A stretch of 64,000 bases of DNA from Myxococcales bacterium (GCA_016794505.1 JAEUJZ010000001.1:62001-126000); one strand, 5' to 3'. Shown: positions 9,213 through 19,806, numbered from the stretch's first letter. Numbers and translations are program-made. The notes: generated by a model not told the origin, from the sequence alone.

Positions 9213-11534
9213 ATGTATGTAATATCACTGATTCGCTGCGCGCTGGTCGTCTCGCTGCTGCTTGCGGCCGTGTCCCCGACCAGGGCCAATCCCGTTCCCC
9301 CCAGCAAGTCCGACTTTGTTGAGCTGGTGAAAGGTTCGATCCACGAGGCATCGCTCAACGGCCGACAGACGGCGGTGTGGATCGCGGTGCAGCCCAAGGT
9401 GGCGGCCAAGGATCTGTCGGTGCTCGCCCGACCGCTCGATGTCTCGGTGGGCAGCCGGCATGAGCTGCCCTGGGTGCAGGCCTTTGAAGCGGTCTGGCAT
9501 GGCGAGCCTCCCTCTGCCGATAGCGAAGCAAAGACGCCCGCCCCGCTGGCTTTCGGCATTGAGCTTCGCATCGACACCAGCGCGCTGCCCGGCCCCGACA
9601 CCTACGAAGTCTTGCTGGCCGTTCAGCACAAGGGCAGCCCCGAGCAACAGACCTTGCGCCTGCAGATTGGCATCCCCGCGGCGACGCTGCGCGCAAAAAC
9701 CGGGCTGCTGATCGAGCAGACCCTGCCTTGGTGGGGCGGGACCGCACGTGCGGGCACTCCGCTTCTCGTCGTGACCGAGACCGGGCGCAAGTCGTACGCC
9801 CAGCTTCATGGGGCGGTCTCTGTGGTCACCGATTCACCGCAGATGTCCGCGGTTCATGGCGAAGTGCTGCTCGTCGACAAGCCAGTGGTGCCGCGGGGCG
9901 AAATGCAGACGCTCCGTTTCAAGACAAGCGGCGAGTTTCCGCTGGGCACCGTCAAGGGCATGCTGGACTTGCAGTCGCCTCAGCTCAGCACGTCGGCCGT
10001 CGTCCCGTTCGAGGTGCGGACGCGTCGAGATCACGTGCTGATCATCCTGTTGATCCTGCTCGGCTTGGTGGCGGGACTCTTGACGCGCACCGTCCTTTCG
10101 TCGCGCATCGCGCTCGGTGAGCAGCTGGTCAAGCTCGACGCTCTGCGCGAGAGCCTGACTGCGGACGCCGGGCAGCAGGCCGATCGCGCCACCGCTAAGA
10201 AGCTGCAAGCGCTCGTGCGCAGCCTCGACGAAGCGCAGAAATCGACCAACCCACAGCAGATCAGCGATCGCCTGCGCGATGCCGAGACCGAGCGGCGCGA
10301 GATCATGCAAGCCCTGTCCAGCGCGCGGGCGACGCTCGAAACGCGGCTGCAGGCGCACCAGAAGCTACTCGCCGAGCCGCTAGATGCCCTGCCACCGACG
10401 GTATGCAGCGTGTTGGAAAAAGCTCCAAGCGAGCTGCCGGACATTCAGCGCCTGCTTGAAAAAGGCGATGTCACCGAGGCCGTTTCGCGCCTGGACGAAG
10501 CCGAGCGGCGCATGCGTCACGCGCTGTGGGCCGTGCTGCGCACCTGGCACGACGCACTGGCCATGGAGCTCCAGCGACTGCCCGATCCGCCGATTCCGCT
10601 CCTCGCGCGTGAGCAGACAATCTTGCAGAGCTCCGTTTCCCCGCTGGTTCAGCAGGCGGGTCAGTTGATCGCCAGCATCGATCAGCAGAGTCCCGATACT
10701 GCTCCGCTGCTCGGGCTCGCGCGGCAGCTTCATGCGGCCGTCCTGCGCACCACCCCGTGGCTTACCGAAGCTCTCAACCAAGCGCTGATCAGCACTCGCG
10801 ATGTGCTGCGCAGCCTCGGGCTGAGCGAAGACCCATCCCTGCAGGCGCTGTCGCCGATCCGCCACGAGCTCTTCGAGGGCGATGGTTTGAAGCTGCTGCA
10901 GAAGCTCCGCGCGCAGGCGCGATCCCTGGGACAGGCGCAGGCGCAGACTCTGCAACGGATTCTCCCGCTGCCCTTTATCAGCGACGATCGCCGACGCGAG
11001 CTGAGCGAGCTGAAGAAACAGGAGGCCTACCTGGACGCCCTGAGCCAGGCCATGGCCTTCCAACAAGAGGATGCAGCGCGTCGCAGCGCCGAGGACAGCG
11101 TGCTGCGAGGGCCGCTACGCATGGCCGCTGCCGTCGCCAAGACACCGCTCGGCGCGCCGCCTGCCGGCGTCAGCACATCCGTCCTAGTGCCCACGCCGAC
11201 CCAGGTGCCAGTTGGCGGGGTAGCAAGCCCCAGCATTCCCGCTGTCTCGCCCCAGCAAGAGCTCACGCGGACGGGCTCCCGCTTGCGCCTAAATCTGCAG
11301 AAGATCCTGCAGGGCACGCTGTCTGGGTTGGGGATCGCGGTGGTTGGCTACCTGCTCTTCCAAGCGCAGTTTGTTGGCACGCCGCAAGAGCTGATCACGA
11401 TCTTTTTCTGGGGCTTTTCCGCCGACATCAGCGTCGAGAGCCTGCTCACGTTTAGCAAAGGGCTGCGGCTGCCCGAGACGCGCAGTCATGCGGTGCCCGC
11501 GGCGCCCCCCCCTGCCCCCGGTACACCGCGCTAG
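9213..11534 (+). CDS. Exported membrane protein with central coiled coil
   Basis: A 773-residue protein, ATG 9213 with AGGA upstream. Residues 1-25 form a signal peptide; residues about 26-270 are a beta-rich extracytoplasmic region. There is a TM helix at about 275-296 (VLIILLILLGLVAGLL), a long Gln/Arg/Leu-rich helical region with coiled-coil character at 300-400 and further helices to about 630, then a Pro/Val-rich linker. Two more hydrophobic segments follow near 702-722 and 733-752. The topology predicts a periplasmic N-terminal domain and a large cytoplasmic helical domain. No known family was recognised. Confidence 0.7.
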   Translation: MYVISLIRCALVVSLLLAAVSPTRANPVPPSKSDFVELVKGSIHEASLNGRQTAVWIAVQPKVAAKDLSVLARPLDVSVGSRHELPWVQAFEAVWHGEPPSADSEAKTPAPLAFGIELRIDTSALPGPDTYEVLLAVQHKGSPEQQTLRLQIGIPAATLRAKTGLLIEQTLPWWGGTARAGTPLLVVTETGRKSYAQLHGAVSVVTDSPQMSAVHGEVLLVDKPVVPRGEMQTLRFKTSGEFPLGTVKGMLDLQSPQLSTSAVVPFEVRTRRDHVLIILLILLGLVAGLLTRTVLSSRIALGEQLVKLDALRESLTADAGQQADRATAKKLQALVRSLDEAQKSTNPQQISDRLRDAETERREIMQALSSARATLETRLQAHQKLLAEPLDALPPTVCSVLEKAPSELPDIQRLLEKGDVTEAVSRLDEAERRMRHALWAVLRTWHDALAMELQRLPDPPIPLLAREQTILQSSVSPLVQQAGQLIASIDQQSPDTAPLLGLARQLHAAVLRTTPWLTEALNQALISTRDVLRSLGLSEDPSLQALSPIRHELFEGDGLKLLQKLRAQARSLGQAQAQTLQRILPLPFISDDRRRELSELKKQEAYLDALSQAMAFQQEDAARRSAEDSVLRGPLRMAAAVAKTPLGAPPAGVSTSVLVPTPTQVPVGGVASPSIPAVSPQQELTRTGSRLRLNLQKILQGTLSGLGIAVVGYLLFQAQFVGTPQELITIFFWGFSADISVESLLTFSKGLRLPETRSHAVPAAPPPAPGTPR

Positions 11535-11627
11535 GTTCGCCGACCTGAGCATCGCGCGCGGACAGCCAGAAATGGCAATAGCAAGCCTGAAAGCGCCCGG
11601 CGCAGGGTGATAGACTCCCCCGCTGAC

Positions 11628-12902
11628 ATGAGCACCCAGCCGACCTCCAGCCAGGCTCCCCTGGGCGTCCCCAGCGACGCCACGCTCCCGCTGCGCATCT
11701 TGCTTCTTGAGAACATCCACACCACCGCCGTCGAGCTCTTCACCGCCGCGAGCTATCAAGTCGAGCGCTTGAACAAGGCCCTGCCGGCCAACGAGCTTAA
11801 GCAGCGCCTCGCTGAAGGCAGCCGCACGCCGACGCAGATCCTTGGCATCCGCAGCAAGACCCGCCTTTCCGCCGATGTGCTCGATGCCAGCGGCCCCCTG
11901 CAAGCCATCGGCTGCTTCTGCATCGGCACCAACCAGGTCGATCTGGCCGCCGCCAGCCGCCGCGGCATTCCCGTCTGGAACGCGCCCTTTTCCAACACGC
12001 GCAGCGTCGCTGAGATGATCCTGGCCGAAGTCATCATGCTGGCTCGTCAGCTTGGCGATCGCAGCCGCGAGGTCCACGCCGGCTCGTTCCGCAAAGTCTC
12101 GGCCGGCTGTTATGAAGTGCGCGGCAAGACCCTGGGGATCATTGGCTATGGCCACATTGGCTCGCAGGTCGGTGTGCTTGCCGAGTCGCTCGGCATGCGC
12201 GTCGTGTTCTATGACGTTGTGCCCAAGCTCGCCCTTGGCAACTGCCAAAGCTGTCCGACGCTGGGCGCGCTGCTGGCGCAGTCAGATTTCGTGACGCTGC
12301 ACGTGCCCGCGACGCCGCAGACGCACGGCATGATCGGGGGCGCCGAGCTTGCCGCGATGAAAAAGGGCAGCTACGTGCTCAACGCCAGCCGCGGCACCGT
12401 CGTGGATCTGCCGGCCCTGGCTGCCGCTCTTAAGAGCGGTCATGTGCGCGGCGCCGCCGTCGATGTCTATCCCGAAGAACCGGAAGAAAACAGCGACGGC
12501 TTCGTCACGCCGCTACAGAACCTGCCCAACGTCATTCTGACCCCGCACATCGGCGGCTCGACGGAAGAAGCCCAGGTGAACATCGGCCGCGAGGTCGCCA
12601 CCAGCCTGCTGCGTTTCCTATCGCAGGGCGCCACCACCGGAGCCGTCAACTTCCCGCAGATCGAGCTTCCCCCGACGCGCAATACCCACCGCGTCATCAA
12701 CGTTCACCGCAACGTGCCGGGCGTCTTGCGCGACATCAACCGCGTCGTGTCCGAGCTAGACGCCAATATTCACGCCCAGATCCTGTCGACCAACGACGAC
12801 ATCGGCTACTTGATCATGGATCTCGATCACGACGTCGTGCAGCAGGTCTCGGATCGCCTATCGCTTCTGCCCACCAGCATCCGCACCCGCGTCCTTTACT
12901 AG
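11628..12902 (+). CDS. serA: D-3-phosphoglycerate dehydrogenase
   Basis: About 424 residues from ATG 11628 (an in-frame GTG at 11607 is possible). It oxidises 3-phosphoglycerate to 3-phosphohydroxypyruvate, the first step of serine synthesis. Visible are the NAD-binding loop GIIGYGHIGSQVG, the catalytic Arg in NASRGTVVD, the Glu in YPEEPEE, and the His in LTPHIGGST. A C-terminal ACT domain (about 355-424) follows the catalytic core directly. This is the short E. coli-type arrangement, in which serine feeds back on the ACT domain. It is convergent with the molybdenum hydroxylase operon. Confidence 0.93.
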   Translation: MSTQPTSSQAPLGVPSDATLPLRILLLENIHTTAVELFTAASYQVERLNKALPANELKQRLAEGSRTPTQILGIRSKTRLSADVLDASGPLQAIGCFCIGTNQVDLAAASRRGIPVWNAPFSNTRSVAEMILAEVIMLARQLGDRSREVHAGSFRKVSAGCYEVRGKTLGIIGYGHIGSQVGVLAESLGMRVVFYDVVPKLALGNCQSCPTLGALLAQSDFVTLHVPATPQTHGMIGGAELAAMKKGSYVLNASRGTVVDLPALAAALKSGHVRGAAVDVYPEEPEENSDGFVTPLQNLPNVILTPHIGGSTEEAQVNIGREVATSLLRFLSQGATTGAVNFPQIELPPTRNTHRVINVHRNVPGVLRDINRVVSELDANIHAQILSTNDDIGYLIMDLDHDVVQQVSDRLSLLPTSIRTRVLY

Positions 12903-12905
12903 CCG

Positions 12906-12920
12906 CCGGTCTGCCACCGG
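12906..12920 (+). terminator. Weak hairpin between convergent serA and hydroxylase genes
   Basis: CCGGT and ACCGG can pair over a five-base loop in the 30 bases separating two convergent stop codons. No T-run follows on either strand, so this is only a candidate bidirectional terminator. Confidence 0.25.
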
Positions 12921-12932
12921 GCGATAGCCTGC

Positions 12933-13843
12933 CTAGTGCAGGGCCGCCTGCGCCAGGAAGTCGAAAAGCAGGTTCTGCGCCACCGTGCGGCGATAGTCCT
13001 GCGTCGATCGGATGTCGTCGATGGGCGCGATCTCGGATCCCAGAACCTCTTGCGCCGCAGCGATCACAGCGGACGTCGGCACGGCGCCTTCCAGCACGGC
13101 TTCGGTCCGGGGGCAGCGCAGCGGAATCGGCGCCACACTGCCCAGCGCAATACGCACCCGACTCAGCCGCTCGCCATCGCGCACGAACGATCCCGCGAAG
13201 CACACCTTTGAGATCGCCTGCGCCTTGCGCGTGCCCACCTTGCGGTAGTAATGCACCTGGCGCTCGCGCTCGACGGCCGACAGTCGCGGCAGGCGAATGC
13301 GCACGATCAGCTCGTCGCTGGCCCGCTGCATTTGCTTATAACCGGTATGAAACTCGGCATAGGGCACCCAGCGCGCCCCGCGCAGCGACACCAGCTCAAG
13401 CTCGGCATCGTAACAAAGCAGCGCGGGCGGACTGTCGGCGGCGGGCGAGGCATTGGCGATGTTGCCGCCCAGCGTTCCGCGATTTTGGATCGCGATCGCC
13501 CCTGACTCGATAGCCGCCTGCGTCAACGACGAAAACTCGCAGGCCAACAGCGGATGCTGCCGCACCTGCGTAAAGGTCGAAAGCGCCCCCAGATCGATAT
13601 GGCTCGGCGCCACCGTGATGCCGCGAAGCTCTTCGATGCCCCAGATGTCCAGGTAACGCCCGGCCGGCAGCTTGCCCGCCGAAAAGAGCACCATCAGGTC
13701 CGTGCCCCCGGCGATCGGCTGCCAGCGTCGCCCCGGTGGCTGCGCAGGCCCGTCGAGTCCACCTGCGCCCTGCGCCAGCAGCGTCAGCGCTTCGACCAGC
13801 GTGCGCGCCGATACGGCTTCATATTCCGGCAGATACGCCCGCA

Positions 13844-13844
<1 letters not shown>
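12933..13844 (-). CDS. FAD-binding subunit of a xanthine-dehydrogenase-family molybdenum hydroxylase
   Basis: About 303 residues. The family carries electrons from the iron-sulfur subunit to FAD. Visible are the FAD pyrophosphate-binding loops GGTDLMVLFSAGK and GALSTFTQV, then the TLGGNIANASPAADSPPALL segment and the C-terminal IDDIRSTQDYRRTV typical of CoxM/XdhB-like subunits. The ATG at 13844 shares its A with the TGA of the 2Fe-2S gene (TGATG), indicating translational coupling. It is the last gene of a three-gene operon. The physiological substrate (purine, CO or aldehyde) is not decided by this subunit. Confidence 0.9.
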
Positions 13845-14400
<556 letters not shown>

Positions 14401-14401
<1 letters not shown>

Positions 14402-16926
14402 CAGCCATTCTCCAGACCGGCCCGCGCGTACGCGGCCAGCAGGTCTTCCGGCAGCAAGGGAATCTGGTTCAGGCGAAGCCCGGTCGCTTGCGCCACCGCG
14501 TTCAAGATCGCCGGAGCCGTCCCATCAAGCGGCAGCTCGCCGATGCCCTTGGCCCCGCCCGGTCCGCGCAGCCGCGGGTTTTCGACCTCGATGAACTCGA
14601 CGCGGATCGGCGGCACATCGGCCGAGGTCGGCATGATGTAGTTCGTCATCTGCCCATTGGCCATCCGCCCCTCGCGCCACGCGACTTTTTCGTACAGCGC
14701 AAAGCCCACCCCCTGCGCCACGCCGCCTTCGATCTGCCCCGCGGCCAGGATCGGATGCACCACCTTGCCGACCTCTTGCACCGCGACGAAGTCGAGGACC
14801 CGCGTCTCGTAGGTCACCAGGTCCACCTCGACCTCGGCGACATAGGCCGCCCAGGCATACGTCGCATAGGCATCGCCGCGATATGCCTTGTCGTCCCACT
14901 GCACATCGGGTGGCGGCTCATATTCCGTCGTCACCGACAGCGTCCCGTGCTGTGCCAGATACGCCTGCACCGCCGCGCGAAACTGCTGCGGACGATAGCC
15001 CGCCGCGGCGAGCCTCATCCCCTGCCCTGCCTCGACCAGCCGCGTCTTGAGCTGCTGACAGGCCCTGGCCACAAGCCCCCCCACCACCATCACCGTGCGC
15101 GAGGCCACCGTCGGTCCGCTGTTCGGGACCTGCGATGTGTCCGGCCGCACCACTGTGATCGCATCGGGCGGCAGGCCGAGGATCTCGGCGGCGATCTGCG
15201 TGAAGATCGTGTTCGTGCCCTGCCCGATCTCGGTGCTCGATGCCCGCACATGCACCTGGCCCGTCGCGTCGCAGTCAACCGTCACCTTCGACGCCAGATA
15301 GCGCTCGCCCGAGCCGGTAAAGCCCGCCCCATGCATGAACGTCGCGACGCCGATGCCGCGCCGCCGCTGCGCGTGCATCCCGCCCTGGCCCTGCGCCGCC
15401 CGGCGGTTCTCTTCGTCGTAGCGCGCCCGCTTGGCTTCGTACCCCGAAAGAGCCAGCGCGCGATCGAGCAGCGCCCGCATGTCGACGCGCTCGCGCAGGA
15501 CCTGGCCTGTGCTCAGCGTCTGACCGTCCCGCACCAGGTTCTTTTTGCGCAGCGCGATCTCGGACATCCCCAGCTTGGCCGCCGCTTCGTCCATATGCCG
15601 CTCGATCGCGAACACCGACTGCGGCGCCCCAAAGCCGCGGAACGCCCCATGCGGCGGCATATTCGTCGCCGCGGCCCGCGCCCGCACCCGCACGTGGTCG
15701 CAGGCATACGGTCCAGCCGCATGCAGCCCGCCGCGCGACAACACCACGGGAGACAGCGTCATATACGCCCCCCCGTCGAGCCGAAAGTCGATGTCCTGCA
15801 CCACCAGCGTGCCGTCGTGCCGCCAGCCGGTCTTGATGTGCGTGCGCGAGGGATGGCGCTTCGTCGTCGCCACCATGTCTTCCAGGCGGTCGTACACGAT
15901 CTTGGCCGGCCGTCCCGCCTTGCGCGCCAAGAGCGCCGTGTGCGCCGCGATCATCGACGGATATTCTTCTTTGCCGCCGAAGCCACCGCCGGTCTCGGTC
16001 TGCACGATGCGCACTTTGTCCGCCGGCAGGTTGAACACCGCCATCAGCGCCGCATGCACGTAATACGGGCACTGCAGCGAGCCGAACACCTCGACGCTCC
16101 CATCGGGTCGGACCCGCGCCAGCATCCCCTGCGGTTCGATGTAAAGCTGCTCTTGCGCCCCCGTCTCGTAGTCGCCTTCGACGATGACATCGACCCCGGC
16201 CCAGGCCGCCGCCACGTCGCCTTTTTCGATCGTGAAGGTCTTAAAGACGTTGTCCTTGCCCCAGATCACGTCGTTGGGCCCGGCGTCGGGCTTCGTTCCG
16301 CGGCGCAGCGAGTCATCCAGGTCAAGCTGCGGCGGCAGCGGGTCGATCTCAAGCCGCACCAGCGTGCGCGCTCGCTCGGCGATGACGCGGTCGGGGTGCC
16401 CCAGGATCAGCAGCGGCTCTTCGGCATGGTTGATGAGGCCGCTCACCAGGCACGGCTGATCGTTTTCCAGAAGCGCAATATGGTTCTGGCCCGGAATGTC
16501 CGCCGCCGTCACCACGACGATCTCGTCCCACGGCACCCCCGGCAGAAAGCCAATCGCCCGCAGGCGCCCGCGCGCCACCGGGGACCGCACCGTCACGCCG
16601 TGGACCAGCTCGACCTCGCCCGTCCCATAGAAGTCGGCGGGCAGATCGTCGACATACAGCGCCTGTCCGCGAACTTTTTCCGGTCCCTCCCGCCGCGGCG
16701 GCGATCCACCTATCGCATAGGCCCTCAGCGCACTCGCTTCAGCGTCGATCTTCACACCCGAGTCGTAGGCCGAGTCCCCGCCCTGTGTCAACGCCTGCGT
16801 CGCCGCGACTGCGTCTAGCTGCGCGTTGGCGCAATCGGTCTCCTGCGGCCGCGCCCCTGCGAGGCGGCTGTGGCTCGGCTGTTTTTCCGCTTGTCTTGGC
16901 TGCTTTCCCTGCGGTCTGATCCGCAC
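14401..16926 (-). CDS. Molybdopterin-binding large subunit of a xanthine-dehydrogenase-family hydroxylase
   Basis: 841 residues from ATG 16926. Conserved sequence starts only near residue 75, so a GTG at 16755 (VKIDAEAS) is an equally good start. Cofactor motifs are QTETGGGFGGKEEYPS and HGAFRGFGAPQ; the latter is the xanthine/aldehyde oxidoreductase type. It is not the AYxCSFR loop of CO dehydrogenases. The catalytic Glu lies in KGIGELPLDG near the C-terminus. The enzyme would hydroxylate a purine, aldehyde or N-heterocycle with water as oxygen source. It is the first gene of the operon; no XdhC-type maturation factor is seen nearby. It diverges from the hypothetical gene at 16927. Confidence 0.9.
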
Positions 16927-17814
16927 ATGCCCAGCAAGAAACCCCCAAAGCCCGTCGTAAAGAACCGCAAGAAGCCCACCGGCCCGGCCGCTTTGATGGA
17001 CGATGGCCAGGCGGCCCTGGCCGCGCTGCGGCCCCGCTTGGACCGCGTGCCGGTGTCATCGCTACAGCCGCCGCGCTTTGACATCGAAAAGGCCGCCACC
17101 TTTGCCTTGGCCGTCGCCCAAAAGGTCAACGGCAAGGCCCTGCGCGCCCGCTTCGACAGCCTGCCGAGCGCCGAGTTCGATGCCCGCCACCTCGACGACC
17201 TGGCAACCATCGCCCGCGCCACCTTGCATGCCGCCCAAGCGGTGCAGCGCAGCGAGGCCAGCGCAACCGAGGCCCGCGTTCCTTGGGCCCTCGCCAAAGA
17301 AGCCGGCGCGCTGCGCGACCGCCTGTTGCGTCTCTGCGAGTACTACTTCGCCGACGACGAGACGATCAGCGCCGAGCTTCGCGACATTCGCCGCGGCCTG
17401 GGATACCTCGATCTGGCCTCGGATCTCGACCGCTTGGCCGCCTTGCTTCATGCCCAGCGAGACACCCTGTCGCGCGACCCGCACCTGTACCGCAAGACCG
17501 ACGCGGCCGATGCCAGCCGCCTCGCCGCCGAGCTACGCGCTGCTCTGGGAGAGTCCGGCCCCAGCAGCCCCAAAAAGGACGCCGCCGCCCGCGACACCCT
17601 GCGGCGCTGCCTCTGCCTCCTGCAGGACAGCTATTCCGAAGTCGCCGCCGCCGCCCGCTTCCTGCTGCGCCACGACCCCGCAGTCGCGCACTTTCCCAGC
17701 CTGTTCGGCGCCGTACGGCAAGACGCAGCCCGCGCCAAGAAGCCGAGCCCGAAAGCCGATGACAAGCCGGGCGGTCCCTCTGGCGGCACGCCTACGCCGC
17801 CTCCGGTTAAGTAA
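16927..17814 (+). CDS. Hypothetical helical protein
   Basis: 295 residues from ATG 16927, directly abutting the divergent hydroxylase ORF. It has a Lys/Pro-rich N-terminus (about 22 residues), then an almost all-helical Ala/Leu/Arg/Asp-rich body to residue 265 and a Lys/Pro/Gly-rich tail. There is no signal peptide, TM or recognisable motif. Similar soluble helical proteins of unknown function are common in myxobacteria. Coding potential is supported by the long open frame and third-position GC. No function is proposed. Confidence 0.65.
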   Translation: MPSKKPPKPVVKNRKKPTGPAALMDDGQAALAALRPRLDRVPVSSLQPPRFDIEKAATFALAVAQKVNGKALRARFDSLPSAEFDARHLDDLATIARATLHAAQAVQRSEASATEARVPWALAKEAGALRDRLLRLCEYYFADDETISAELRDIRRGLGYLDLASDLDRLAALLHAQRDTLSRDPHLYRKTDAADASRLAAELRAALGESGPSSPKKDAAARDTLRRCLCLLQDSYSEVAAAARFLLRHDPAVAHFPSLFGAVRQDAARAKKPSPKADDKPGGPSGGTPTPPPVK

Positions 17815-17861
17815 CGTTCACATCGCGGCACGAAGAATTCCCTTATTTCTCACTCCGCCCG

Positions 17862-18071
17862 AGCTCGCGGCGAATGCCGCATCCCCTTCCCGAGCTCACC
17901 CGCAGCTCGCGGCGAATGCCGCATCCCCTTCCCAAGCTCGCCCGCAGCTCGCGGCGGATGCCGCCCCCCCTTCCCAAGCTCGCCCGCAGCTCGCGGCGGA
18001 TGCCACATCCCCTTGCCAAGCTCGCCCGCAGCCCGCGGCGGATGTCACATCCCCCTTTCCCGCTTGCCCGC
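17862..18071. repeat. 42-bp tandem repeat, five copies plus a decayed sixth
   Basis: Five direct units of exactly 42 bases begin at 17862, 17904, 17946, 17988 and 18030, each starting AGCTCGCGGCG(A/G)ATGCC (the fifth has AGCCCGCGG) and continuing with CATCCCCTTCCC-like and CCCGC segments. A decayed sixth unit starts at 18072. There are no spacers. The period is divisible by three, so several frames stay open (a minus-strand frame reads a GIRRELRASLGRG-like 14-residue repeat), but no frame has a convincing start. It lies between a stop codon and the next gene. Confidence 0.88.
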
Positions 18072-18319
18072 AGCGTGCCGAGGCTGCTGCGGCGTCTCGC
18101 TGAGCGCGGTGAGCGCGCGTCCCAGGCGCTCCCCTTGGCCGCCTGCCCGGAAGCGAGCGTGGCCCGGATGAAGTCCGCCGCCGCCGCAGAAATGATGTAT
18201 TCTGAATACACGATTTACAGCGGCGGAGGGACGGGTGCAGAGCGTGCTTGTCCTTGCGCGGCCTGGACCGACGGGATGGTTGCCCGTCGGCCTTCTCTCG
18301 ACAGAAAAGGAATCCGTCC
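18072..18319. other. Intergenic stretch upstream of a small exported protein
   Basis: It holds the decayed end of the tandem repeat, then GC-rich DNA and the 15-base inverted repeat at 18196-18210. From about 18190 to 18225 it is locally AT-rich, which would suit a promoter for the gene at 18320. No other gene is evident. Confidence 0.5.
18196..18210. promoter_or_regulatory. Perfect inverted repeat, possible operator
   Basis: TGTATTC-T-GAATACA has seven-base arms around a single central base and stands out from GC-rich surroundings about 110 bases upstream of a start codon. Its size suits a site for a dimeric helix-turn-helix regulator. The regulator is unknown. Confidence 0.4.
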
Positions 18320-18562
18320 ATGTGGAAGAAACTGCTGGTTCCGTTCACCCTGCTGGCCGTGTTTTCGTCGTCGGTCGCCTTCGCCGATGCCCCCTGCAAA
18401 AAGGACGAGGACTGCAAGGGCGGCGAGGTCTGCATCCTCGCGCTCAAGCCGCCGGTCTGTAAGCCGCCACAGCCGGCGGGCAAGCCCTGCAAGCGCGACA
18501 AGGTCTGCGCCTCGGGCAAGTGCGAGATGTCGGCGGGCAAGGACGTCGGCGTCTGCAAGTAG
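18320..18562 (+). CDS. Small Cys-rich exported protein
   Basis: 80 residues from ATG 18320, with AAGGA spaced about nine bases upstream. It has a signal peptide MWKKLLVPFTLLAVFSSSVAFA (cleavage before DAPCKKD). The mature ~58 residues contain eight Cys in a C-x5-C-x5-C pattern (CKKDEDCKGGEVC, then CKPP, then CKRDKVCASGKC, then a final C), similar to the short disulfide-rich 'dickkopf-like' modules of myxobacterial lipoproteins. A secreted or periplasmic disulfide-bonded protein is predicted; its role is unknown. Confidence 0.75.
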   Translation: MWKKLLVPFTLLAVFSSSVAFADAPCKKDEDCKGGEVCILALKPPVCKPPQPAGKPCKRDKVCASGKCEMSAGKDVGVCK

Positions 18563-18589
18563 CCGACCCGCAGCACCCGCGATACCAAG

Positions 18590-19801
18590 CTAGGGCGGGA
18601 AGGTATTGAACAGGTGCTGCAGCGTGCCGTCGCGCAGAAGCAGCACGACATCGGCGCGCGATCCCGGATCCAAGCTCGCCCGCGTTGCAGCGTGAATCGG
18701 CTGCGCCTGTGGATAGGTCCCCAGCGGCCGACCGCTGCGCAACAGCAGCAGGCCCGGATCGCGGTCGCTGCTGCTGGCCACAAGGTCGATGCGGCCCTCG
18801 CCATCGACGTCAAACGGCAAAAAGGCCTGCAGCGCCACGCCGGCCAGCGGCGCAGGCGGGTCGCTGGGGCAGCTCCAGGACGGGCTGCCGGTCCCCGGCT
18901 TCTGCGCCATCCATCCGGCCAAGCCCGTGGGACGCAGGAACAGCAGGTCATCCCGTCCATCCGCATCCAGATCCAACAGCGCCAGATCGCGGCTGCCCGC
19001 AGCGGACTCGGAACAGGGTATGACCAAGCGCTCGCCGCGGCTGGTCAGGCGCTCGATGCCCAGCGCGCTGGCCGAAAGGATCTGACGATCCCCGCCCGCT
19101 GGGCTGTGCGGCAACACAACGCTGGGGGCCGCCTGCAGAGCGTATTCAACCGGCCACAGCGAGTGAGCGCTGCGGCCATCGGGGCTGGCGTCGGCTACCC
19201 AGGCCACGATGCGTTCCGTGCCGCCGCTCGACCACAGGATGTCCTGTTCGCTGCGCTCTGCCGATGGGCTGGCGGCGCGGATGATGCGCTGTCGCAGCAG
19301 CTGCTGCACCGGGGAAGCCAGCGGGATGCGCAGCCGCGGCTCGGGAATCGGCCCCGACGAAAACGGCGGATACAGCACCAGCTGACGCCCGGCGAGCACA
19401 AGCTGGGCCCGCGGCCCGGATCCCGCATCCGCCAGGGCCGCGGTCTCGGGCAGAAGGCGCGCGATCGCGACCTGCTGGGGGGCCCCTTCGCTGGCCACGC
19501 TCTGACAGATCGCTGCGCTGCCGGGCTGGCTCCACAGCAGGCACAGGCGCGGTTCGGCGGCATCGAGCACGGCGATTTCGTCGCGGCCATCGCCATCGAG
19601 ATCGCCCGCGGCCAAGACCGGCTGCACCAGGCCGCGAAGCTGTGGGTCGACGATGCGCAGGGCCCAAAAGCCCGCGCTGCCGATCGCATGGTCCTGACTG
19701 CAGCCCAGCAGCGTCAGCGCCCACAGCCCCGCGAGAGCGGCCCTGGACCTGGCGAGCCACCGCCCGTCCCCGCTGCCCGCGGCGAGCCTGCGCGACGACA
19801 T
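18590..19801 (-). CDS. Lipoprotein with FG-GAP/VCBS-like repeats
   Basis: 403 residues. The N-terminus has a basic region, a hydrophobic stretch and lipobox LTLLGC (Cys near residue 34), so it is a predicted lipoprotein. Calcium-binding-like FG-GAP repeats are visible as AGDLDGDGRDEIAVLD, LDLDADGRDDLLFL and FDVDGEGRIDLVAS; these suggest a beta-propeller similar to integrin-alpha repeats. It starts five bases after the stop of the LarE-Nudix gene and is likely co-transcribed, though no functional link is apparent. Confidence 0.8.
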   Translation of the reverse strand: MSSRRLAAGSGDGRWLARSRAALAGLWALTLLGCSQDHAIGSAGFWALRIVDPQLRGLVQPVLAAGDLDGDGRDEIAVLDAAEPRLCLLWSQPGSAAICQSVASEGAPQQVAIARLLPETAALADAGSGPRAQLVLAGRQLVLYPPFSSGPIPEPRLRIPLASPVQQLLRQRIIRAASPSAERSEQDILWSSGGTERIVAWVADASPDGRSAHSLWPVEYALQAAPSVVLPHSPAGGDRQILSASALGIERLTSRGERLVIPCSESAAGSRDLALLDLDADGRDDLLFLRPTGLAGWMAQKPGTGSPSWSCPSDPPAPLAGVALQAFLPFDVDGEGRIDLVASSSDRDPGLLLLRSGRPLGTYPQAQPIHAATRASLDPGSRADVVLLLRDGTLQHLFNTFPP

Positions 19802-19806
19802 GCGAG

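Noticed and set aside
14488..16818. 776-codon plus-strand frame opposite the molybdenum hydroxylase
   Set aside because: It is Arg/His-rich shadow sequence; the minus strand encodes a clearly conserved enzyme.
17862..18071. CRISPR array
   Set aside because: Repeats follow each other without unique spacers, and no cas gene is nearby.
17843..18211. 122-residue minus-strand gene with RRELRASL repeats
   Set aside because: The frame is a by-product of a 42-bp tandem repeat, lacks a ribosome binding site and has improbable Arg/Gly composition.
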